A stretch of DNA of 64,000 nucleotides, taken from assembly GCF_003589595.1 (NCBI RefSeq), contig NW_020654175.1, positions 1,748,242 to 1,812,241 of the forward strand, read 5' to 3'. The DNA is from Hyposmocoma kahamanoa (lineage: Eukaryota > Arthropoda > Insecta > Lepidoptera > Cosmopterigidae). Shown one piece after another: positions 56,896-64,000 of the stretch; within the stretch, counting starts at the first letter, position 1, and each line of letters opens with the position of its first letter. Both the position numbers and the translations under genes were made by a program. The notes beneath the pieces were generated by a model. The model searched no databases, was not told where the DNA came from, and saw nothing but the letters and a program-made list of their open reading frames with translations.

Positions 56896-57138
56896 CGATG
56901 TGTCTCCCTTCTCGAGGAGGGGCTGTGCAGGGCGCGGCCAGCCGTTGGTGGGGGCGCGGACGAGTGCAACAGCGTACCCGTACCCCCACCTACAGCGGAG
57001 GGGAGGAACACTCCGGGGGTTTAGTGCGGTCGGGCTGCTCCCCTTCAGGGTTCAGCCCAGTCCCACATAACCCCGGCTCTGCCCCCGCGGGGCCGGGGTA
57101 TCTGTAAGCAGATTCCCCCGGATAACAAAAAAAAAAAA
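56896..57138 (+). mobile_element. R1-clade element, 3' terminal fragment with poly(A)
   Basis: GC-rich DNA ending in two stem-loops and A12 (57127-57138), then GGTTA repeats. CCCACATAACCCCGGC parallels CCCACATATCCCCGCC of the 58.45-63.8 kb element. Stem 1: ACCCCGGC 57070-57077 with GCCGGGGT 57092-57099. Stem 2: ATCTG 57100-57104 with CAGAT 57109-57113. This is the tail of a severely 5'-truncated copy. Confidence 0.75.
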
Positions 57139-57179
57139 GGTTAGGTTAGGTTAGGTTAGGTTTTTTTTTTTTTTTTTTT
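57139..57179. repeat. Telomeric (GGTTA)n tract between two poly(A) tails
   Basis: About 4.5 GGTTA units (57139-57162), preceded by A12 of the plus-strand element and followed by a T-run (to 57179) that looks like the poly(A) tail of a minus-strand element. Equals the insect TTAGG telomere repeat. Confidence 0.85.
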
Positions 57180-57279
57180 NNNNNNNNNNNNNNNNNNNNN
57201 NNNNNNNNNNNNNNNNNNNNNNNNNNNNNNNNNNNNNNNNNNNNNNNNNNNNNNNNNNNNNNNNNNNNNNNNNNNNNNN
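57180..57279. other. Assembly gap (100 N)
   Basis: Exactly 100 N, probably a gap of unknown size placed at the homopolymer T-run. Confidence 0.99.
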
Positions 57280-57724
57280 GGAGTCAATACAATGTGGTGT
57301 ATGTCTCCTTCGTCAATTCGGGGGGGATGAGTATGATGTTTTTTATTGGTAAGTGTTGATAGTGTGTGTATGGTTCTCTGTCGCCAGCCGTCAGTCAACT
57401 GAAGTAAGTAGTTCTTATTATTATTAGTTTTTTAATTTTTATTTTTTTACTAATACCAATTTTTTTTTTCTTTTTTTACAGTTTTTAGAACTTTTATATT
57501 TATATGTAATTGTTCTTTTTTTTTTTAATTTTTTTTTTATAGTATATATATATGTATATATATATATTCTTTTTCTTTTTTAAATAGTATATTAATTATT
57601 ACATACAATTTTTTTTTTTTTCTTATTGTACTTAATACCAAGTTTATACATATGTATACTTAACACATATAAATGCTTGTAATATATATAGCACAGTATA
57701 TATATATACATCATTTCTTATATA
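57280..57724 (-). other. AT-rich 3' region of the minus-strand R1-type element
   Basis: T-runs and TATATA tracts without coding capacity, between the ORF2 stop at 57725 and the gap. Probably 3' UTR of that element; low complexity prevents a clear reading. Confidence 0.4.
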
Positions 57725-58372
57725 CTATTTGTTTCTATTTATAACTATTTGCGCCACTTTAGTACAATAGTTTATAAGCTTCCATCTTGCATTTACGCTA
57801 CTCAAAAATTTGCTAGCGTTATTTAAGCTCAACTCTTCACCCATTTCTTGCTCGAATTCATATCGTGCCAAGCCGTGTACAGGGCAGTCGAATAGTATGT
57901 GTAGAATAGACTCTACCTTTTCTGGGTCACATATGCATGATGGGTTCTCCTTACACCTGAACCTGTGTAGGTATTCGGAGAACCCTCCATGCCCTGTCAT
58001 TACCTGAGTCATCACGCCGCTCGGTTGGATTTTTCTGACTATTCTGTAGGCTTCGAGGGCATCCGGCAGGAAGACCTTGGTTATTGCAGCTGTTTCACCA
58101 GACTTGTACCTTCGGTTCCACTCGTCAAGAGAATCCATACGGAGAATAGCCCTTGTAGCCTCGCATATGGCTAGGAGTTCGGCCTGATAGACCGAGCAGT
58201 ACGATTCCAGCTTAAACTTGAGAGCTTTGGTCTCGGCGTCACCTTTCCACCAGGAAATCGCGGCTCCGACTTTACCCTCTATCCTACTGCCGTCTGTAAA
58301 TATTCGTACTGTTTGTGTGTTATGTTCATCCACATATCGCTGGTCTGCCAAGCTTATGAACTCCAGGCTCAT
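57725..58372 (-). pseudogene. R1/I-type ORF2 C-terminus with partial RNase H (minus strand)
   Basis: The minus strand encodes RIFTDGSRIEGKVGAAI and YQAELLAICEATRAIL, the first half of an RNase H domain (catalytic D and E). It then jumps to RYKSGETAAITKVFLPDALE, VMTGHGGFSEYLHRFRCKE and a terminal zinc motif (CICDPEKVESILHILFDCP). The second half of RNase H is deleted. Endonuclease and RT are missing. The 5' edge abuts the telomeric tract at 58401-58449. Confidence 0.75.
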
Positions 58373-58400
58373 ATGTTCCGCTGGGTGAGAAGTTCTGGCA

Positions 58401-58449
58401 GGTTAGGTTAGGTTAGGTTAGGTTAGGTTAGGTTAGGTTAGGTTAGGTT
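58401..58449. repeat. Telomeric (GGTTA)n tract, about 9.8 units
   Basis: Perfect GGTTA repeats from 58401 to 58449. On the left is the 5' edge of a minus-strand element, on the right the 5' edge of a plus-strand element: a head-to-head arrangement. Confidence 0.93.
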
Positions 58450-59825
58450 CCTCCGCCAGCTTTTCAGAGAGGGCAAAACCCTCCGTACCAAGAACTGAAT
58501 CTCCTGCCGACCCTGCACAAGTTCAACTAGGCCTGGAGGATATAGTGGAGGATCTTAAGAAAAGCCTTCTAGTCTCCCTAGGCGAAATGATAAACGTTCG
58601 CCTAGGAGAGATGGAGAGGCGCCTCCCACCAGAGCCAATACTGAGGCCGCCCCTGGCGGCCGATAGAAGGAGAGAGGCGGCAAAAAGCTCAACCCCCGTG
58701 CCAAGCTCAGATTTGCCGCCCCAAGTGCAGCGTCTTTTGGCCAAGTCTCAGCCAGTTGCCACTGCAGCCGCAGCCAAAACTGCCGTAACCGCCGCAACCA
58801 AACCGGCTGCCTCTACTACTGGAGCCACGGCCCGGCGGAAGCAACGAGGCACCCCTACACAATTCGATGTCAGGGAAGAAGCGACACAGGCTACATCTTT
58901 TGTATCACCCGCCTCACAGACGGAATGGACGGAGGTCGTTCGGAAGAAGCGAAAGAAACGAAAGCGGGGAAAGGCCCGAAAACCCCCGCCTCCCGCTACC
59001 ACGGCTACCCGCGCAACCACCAAAGTAGCACAAAGGCGTAAAAAGGTGACCACCCCGAAATCAACAGCGGTGGTGATCACTTTGAAGCCCGAAGCTATCG
59101 AGAAAAAGGTGTCGTACAAAGATGCCTTGGGGAAAGCGACATCGTCCCTGGAACTGGGCACTGTGGGCCTAGATTTCGTGCGAATCCGCAGCACGGCTAC
59201 TGGTGCTCGGATAATTGAAGTGCCTGGTGCTGATAGCACCAACGCAGCCGACGCCCTAGCTGAAAAGCTCCAAGGGCTAATTGGGGACATGGCAATCATA
59301 AGCAGGCCAACAAAAAATGCTGACCTCCAAGTAACTGGCCTGGACGAGTCGGTAGATGCGGAGGGTGTTCGGAAAGCGGTGGCGACGAAAGGGGGGTGCG
59401 CCTTGGAGCAAGTGAGGGTGGGCACCATTCGCACTAGACCGAACGGGACTGGATCCATCTTTGTCAGATGCCCAGTTGCCGCCGCCCAAAAAATATCAGC
59501 GGCGGGAAGACTACTGGTCGGGTGGTCGTCGGCTCCGGTGCACGCGCTGGATCCCCGTCCAATGAGGTGCTTTAGGTGCATGGGCACTGGACACACCAGG
59601 GCGCTATGCTCCTCCCCCGTGGACAGAAGCAGCCTATGCTTTAGGTGCGGAAAAGAGGGTCACCGACTAACGTCCTGCACGGCTGAACCCTGCTGCGCGG
59701 TTTGTACTCATGCACGGCGCCCGGCCGGGCACGTAATGGGAGGACGGGCGTGCACCCCTCCCCCGACAAGAGGCAAAGTAGCCATTCAGACCCAGGCCGC
59801 TACAGAGGTCGTGATGGAGACATGA
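58450..59825 (+). pseudogene. R1-clade ORF1 (gag-like) with three CCHC knuckles, 5'-truncated
   Basis: The frame is open from the telomeric tract to TGA 59823-59825 (about 458 codons); the first ATG is at 58587, and telomere-type ORF1 proteins are longer, so the N-terminus is probably lost. Features: Ala/Thr-rich region, strongly basic VVRKKRKKRKRGKARKP (a nuclear signal candidate), and knuckles CFRCMGTGHTRALC, CFRCGKEGHRLTSC and CCAVCTHARRPAGHVM..C. ORF1 proteins of this clade bind element RNA and, in SART/TRAS, localise to telomeres. ORF2 starts on the overlapping ATGA. Confidence 0.85.
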
Positions 59826-62530
59826 TGCCCACACACCACCGGCAACTACTCCAGGCGAACCTGAACCACTGCGCCCGAGCTCAGGATCTGCTTATGCAAT
59901 CCATGGCGGAGTGGAACATTGACGCGGCAATCGTGGCGGAACCCTACTTAGTCCCCCCTCTACCCAACTGGGTCGGAGACACTGAAGGTGACGTAGCGGT
60001 GGTAGTGCCGACATCGGGTGACACCATCCCATTAACTCTCAGGGAGCGGGGGCCAGGGTATGTGGCGGCCGCATGGGGAGAAACGGTCCTGATCGGGACC
60101 TACTTCTCTCCAAACCGTACCCTGGTTCAATTTGAGCGGTACCTGGAGAAACTTGAGAGGGTGGTGAGGAGGGCCGCTCCTGCGCAGGTTCTCCTAATGG
60201 GGGACCTAAATGCCAAAAGCGATGCGTGGGGGTCGCCTGCTACTGATGCCAGAGGGGCAGCGCTGGGGGACTGGATAGCGTCGGTCGGGATGGAGGTCCT
60301 GAACAGAGGCCATGTCAACACCTGTGTGCGGCAGCAGGGGGGGTCTATCGTGGACATAACGTTCGCAACCCCTGCTATAGCCGCACGCGCTATGGACTGG
60401 CGTGTGTTGGAAGACGTTGAGACCCTCTCTGACCACCTTTACATAAGGATGGCGGTCTCCGTTTCGCCTCTCACGTCAGTCCCCAACGATAGCGGGCCTA
60501 GAGAAGCCGGCCAGTTCCCGCGATGGGCACTGTCCCGCCTGAACCGAGAAATGGCAGAGGAGGCCGCCATGGTGCAGTCCTGGTGTACTCCTCCTCCGAT
60601 CACAGCCGGTGTGGACAGAGGGGCTGCCCAGTTTCGTGTGGCGCTAACAGCGGTGTGCGACGCGGCCATGTCCCGAGCAAAGCACCGCCCGAACAGGAAA
60701 CAGGTCTACTGGTGGTCGGCGGAGATCGCGGCCCTCCGCGCCATTAGTAACCAGGCACGCCGAGCATATGGCAGGTGCAGAAGGAGGCGGTCTTCCACCC
60801 AAGCTGAAAAGGACCATTACCACCGCGTCCTTCAAGAGGCCAAATCAGCGTTGTCGGTGGAGATAGCCAGGGCTAAGGATTCCGCCCATCAGAAATTCCT
60901 GGACACCTTGAATAGGGACCCATGGGGACGGCCGTACAAGGTCGTCCGCAGCAAAATGAGCCATGCTCCGTCCCTAGAACCGGAGTTACTGACGCGTGTG
61001 GTAGCTGGATTGTTCCCGGAGCAGATTGAATTTGCTCCTCCAAGGATGACACTCCCTGAGGAGGACCGGGAACAATTGGTGGTGGCTCCCCCGGTAACGG
61101 ACGATGAATGGGAGTGGGCGGTGGACCGTCTCAAAGCGTGCAGGAAGGCCCCGGGACCAGACGGAGTCCCCGGGAGGGTCCTGCACATTGCCCTTAAGTA
61201 CCTCGGTGGACGCCTCAGACGGATCTTTGACGACTGTCTGGAGGCCGGACGGTTTCCCCTCGGCTGGAAGGAGGGGAAGCTGTGCCTGCTTCGAAAGGAA
61301 GGCCGTCCGCACGACTCGCCCTCCGGGTACAGGCCCATTGTCCTGCTGGATGAGGCCGGCAAGATCCTGGAGCGTGTCCTGGCTGCCAGGATTAATGGAC
61401 ACCTGACCGGAACGGGCCCGGACATTTCCCAGTGTCAATTCGGGTTCCGGGCCGGGCGCTCAACCCTGGACGCCATTTCGGCTCTAAGGGACTTCGCTAA
61501 TGGGGCGAAAGAAAGAGGGGAAGGAGTAGTGGCGGTGTCCTTGGACATCGCCAATGCGTTTGGCACCCTCCCCTACAGTGTGGTGGAGGAAGCGCTCCTA
61601 TTTCACGGTGTGCCCCTCTATCTGCGCCGGTTGGTGGGGCACTATCTGTCGGACAGGGAAGTGCTCTACCACTCAAGAGACGGCCGCAGAATCGCCAAGA
61701 AGACGTCGTGTGGAGTACCTCAGGGGTCTGTTCTCGGGCCCTTGCTGTGGAATATGGGTTATGACTGGGCGCTGAGGGGGACATTGCTCCCTCGGATGGC
61801 CGTCTTTGCTTACGCAGACGATACAATGGTGGCCGTCCGAGGGGATAATTATTGGGAAACGGCGCGTAGGGCTTCCGTAGCGGCAGAAATGGTTGTCCAC
61901 CGCATCAAATTGCTGGGACTGAAGGTGGCACTGGCCAAGACAGAGGTCATTGTCTTCGGCGGACTTGGCGGAGAATGGCGGCTCCCAGCCGGAGCCCACA
62001 TTCATATAGGCGGGGAGACGGTTCAGGTCAAGGCCCAGATTAAGTATCTGGGACTTGTCCTGGACCGACGATGGAACTTCGAGGCGCATTTCCGCCAACT
62101 TGCGCCTCGACTGGTTGGTGCCGCGTCTGCGCTTGGTCGTTTGCTGCCTAATGTGGGGGGGCCTGGTGCCCCGTGCAGGCGCCTATATGCGGGCGTGGTG
62201 CGCAGTATGGCCCTATATGGAGCACCAATATGGCATGAGGCGCTCTCTTCCGTAAACAGAGCCCTCATACGGAGGCCCCAACGTGTGGTGGCCATACGAA
62301 TGTGCCGAGCCTACGTTACGGTAGCCTGGGCTGCCGCATGCGTACTAGCCGGCACCCCTCCATGGGAGATGGAAGCAGAGGTACTGGCCGAGGTCTACCT
62401 GTACAAGGCAGAGAGAGCGGCCAGAGGCGAGCGCACTGCCCTGGGTGGAGGTGGAAGGCAGAAGGATGAGGGTGAGCCCACATCTCAAGTACTTAGGGCT
62501 TACCCTCGACAGCCGGTGGAACTTCCATGA
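59822..62530 (+). pseudogene. R1-clade ORF2 endonuclease-RT (5' part of a chimera)
   Basis: ATG 59822-59824 overlaps the ORF1 stop. Endonuclease: [145 protein letters not shown]. These are intact. From about 62440 the frame leaves the homology and ends at 62530 because a related sequence is joined out of frame. The protein would nick telomeric or other target DNA and prime reverse transcription. Confidence 0.9.
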
Positions 62531-63569
62531 GCATCTCCGCCGGCTGTGCCCCCGACTCGTGAGCGCTGCAGCCGCACTCGGCAAATTATTGCCTAACGTG
62601 GGAGGGCCCAGCTCCGACTGCCGTCGACTCTTTGCTGGCGTCATTAGGAGCATGGCCCTTTACGGGGCGCCTATCTGGGCCGAGGCTCTCACTGCTAAAA
62701 CCAGACCGCTGCTGCGTAGGCCGCAGCGGATAATGGCGGTGAGGGCCATTAGGGGGTATCGGACGGTGTCCGGCGATGCGGCATGCGCCCTGGCCGGAGC
62801 CCCACCGTGGGAACTCGAGGCGTCTGTCCTCGAGGAGACCTATCGGTGTCGGGCAGAGGCCAGGGATCGCGGGGAGCACCCCTCACCAGAGGAGCTGGCG
62901 AGTGTGCAACGAGCCGCGAAGCACACGCTCCGGAGGAAGTGGGTGGAGAAACTTCAGTCGGCCAGGTACGGGACGCGTACAATCCAGGCGCTGCACCCGG
63001 TACTGGCCGACTGGAGGAAGAGGAAGTTCGGGTCGCTGACCTACCGGCTCGTGCAGGTGCTCACCGGGCATGGATGCTTTGGTGATTACCTGCACAAGAT
63101 TGCCGGGAGGGAAGCGACCCCGGAGTGCCACGAGTGCGGAGCTGCGAGTGATTCGGCACAGCACACCCTAGAGGTGTGCCCAGCCTGGAGTCCGCAGCGG
63201 AGCACTCTCGTGGCGGAGATGGGAAGTGACCTCTCGCTGCCCAGCGTGGTTAAAGCCATGCTGACAAGCGAGAGGTCGTGGCAGGCAATGGTCACCTTTT
63301 GCGAAGATGTCATGTCGCAGAAGGAGACCGCCGAACGAGCCCGCGAGGATGACTCTCTTGCGGACCAGATTCGGCGTCGGCGACCAGGGCGGACAAGGAG
63401 ATCGCACGCCGATAGCCTCCTTCCCATCCGCGGAGGCCAGCAGGGAGCAGGGTTGGGAGGCCCTGCCCCTGCATTGCACAGGCCACCGCAGACGGCAGAT
63501 GCCCCTAATGCTCCGGGGCATCACCGTGGAGGTTCCCCGCCGAGGGGGGATCGAGGAGGGGTCCGCTGA
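62446..63569 (+). pseudogene. R1-clade ORF2 C-terminus from a diverged lineage (3' part of the chimera)
   Basis: The frame reads VEVEGRRMRVSPHLKYLGLT, LLPNVGGPSSDCRRLFAGVI, RSMALYGAPIW, then LTGHGCFGDYLHKIAG and zinc motif CHECGAASDSAQHTLEVC. Its first part is homologous, not identical, to 62038-62440 (IKYLGLVLDRRWNF, LLPNVGGPGAPCRRLYAGVV), about 445 bases upstream, so the thumb region is present twice. The following 3' UTR belongs to this half. Confidence 0.85.
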
Positions 63570-63812
63570 AGAAGCGGACCACCACCGGCGGAGCCGCGGT
63601 AGAATCCGAAAGGGACCCCGTGGCTCTGCACGGTGCTGGGGATTCGTCGTCGAGACGTTCTCTGGTACTGCGGTGGGAGGAGGAGCATCGTGAGGTTTTT
63701 AGTGGGTATGCTCTTGGGGACATAGTCTTCAGGAGAGAGTCCCACATATCCCCGCCGTCTCCCAGCGGTGGGGAATGCGTAACGCATTTTCCTCACGATA
63801 ATAAAAAAAAAA
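63570..63812 (+). promoter_or_regulatory. R1-clade 3' UTR with two terminal stem-loops and poly(A)
   Basis: Stem 1: CCCCGCCG 63750-63757 with CGGTGGGG 63766-63773. Stem 2: AATGCG 63774-63779, loop TAA, CGCATT 63783-63788. A10 at 63803-63812 precedes GGTTA repeats. Structured 3' UTRs are needed for template recognition in SART1-type retrotransposition. Confidence 0.7.
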
Positions 63813-63851
63813 GGTTAGGTTAGGTTAGGTTAGGTTAGGTTAGGTTAGGTT
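63813..63851. repeat. Telomeric (GGTTA)n tract between opposing tails
   Basis: About 7.6 GGTTA units between the A-run of the plus-strand element and a long T-run. Confidence 0.92.
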
Positions 63852-64000
63852 TTTTTTTTTTTTTTCTTTTTTTTTGTATGTTTTGCCAACGTTCCTCCGA
63901 CACTGGTCGGAGACTTTGTATAGCTAACATGGTTGTCTACTTTTTTTTTATTTTCATTTATTATTATTTATTTTTATTATAATATCCTTTCTCTTATCAA
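63852..64000 (-). mobile_element. 3' end of another minus-strand element (cut by window edge)
   Basis: A T-run (minus-strand poly(A)) borders the telomeric tract; unique sequence follows (CCTCCGACACTGGTCGGAGA, itself a small hairpin). By analogy with 57.16 kb this is the tail of a minus-strand telomere-repeat-inserted element. No coding sequence is reached. Confidence 0.5.

Noticed and set aside
59702..59821. ORF2 beginning at 59702
   Set aside because: That position is TTG inside ORF1's zinc-knuckle region; the ATG overlapping the ORF1 stop at 59822 is the natural start.
57139..63851. A true chromosome end
   Set aside because: Each telomeric tract is only 4-10 units and is flanked on both sides by elements; true ends carry long arrays. 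Subtelomeric or interstitial origin is more likely.
1..64000. CRISPR array, bacterial operons or ribosome binding sites
   Set aside because: The window is eukaryotic; the only regular arrays are minisatellites, telomeric tracts and a 420-bp tandem repeat.

Overview
This is eukaryotic DNA, most likely from a moth or butterfly. It is AT-rich with split genes, carries short insect-type (TTAGG)n telomeric tracts next to poly(A) retrotransposon tails, and contains non-LTR elements whose ORF1 resembles the baculovirus FP protein, a type I associate with Lepidoptera. Lepidoptera is an inference. Two assembly gaps are present (400 N at 19877-20276, 100 N at 57180-57279).

Host genes, all on the + strand. 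(A) 1221-1991: the last three exons of what looks like a GalNAc-transferase, covering the end of its ricin-type lectin domain. (B) 7413-16428: eight phase-compatible exons of a basic, probably nuclear protein of about 405 visible residues that I cannot name. (C) 30671-40571: three phase-compatible exons of a small multi-pass membrane protein with a poly(A) signal after the stop; unrecognised. Introns of B and C are packed with transposon debris. A GC-rich block around the first gap may be a promoter and first exon.

Mobile DNA fills most of the rest. From 3.9 to 15.6 kb: two tRNA-derived SINEs, several reverse transcriptase (RT) fragments and the first of three MITE copies. From 23.8 to 30.2 kb: RT fragments on the minus strand, a 10-bp minisatellite, a second MITE and a Penelope-like element bracketed by inverted repeats. 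From 31.3 to 40.2 kb, inside gene C: a BEL/Pao integrase remnant, a plus-strand RT element that is a near twin of the minus-strand one at 26 kb, and an almost complete FP-ORF1 non-LTR element with one in-frame stop in ORF2. From 41.3 to 45.1 kb: a BEL/Pao gag piece and an orphan CCHC ORF1.

From 45.1 to about 56.9 kb there is one minus-strand CR1-like element. Its ORF1 is split by a young 6,071-bp Ty3/Gypsy element (49233-55303) with identical 108-bp LTRs, a GCAG target duplication, a small membrane-protein ORF before gag, and a gag-pol overlap of only a few codons that calls for a +1 shift.

From 56.9 kb to the end, R1-clade elements lie in alternating orientation around short telomeric tracts: tail-to-tail at 57.14 and 63.81 kb, head-to-head at 58.40 kb. 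The plus-strand elements end in two stem-loops with compensatory base changes, then poly(A), then GGTTA repeats, as expected for SART/TRAS-type telomere-targeting elements. The 58.45-63.8 kb element is a chimera of two diverged R1 lineages.
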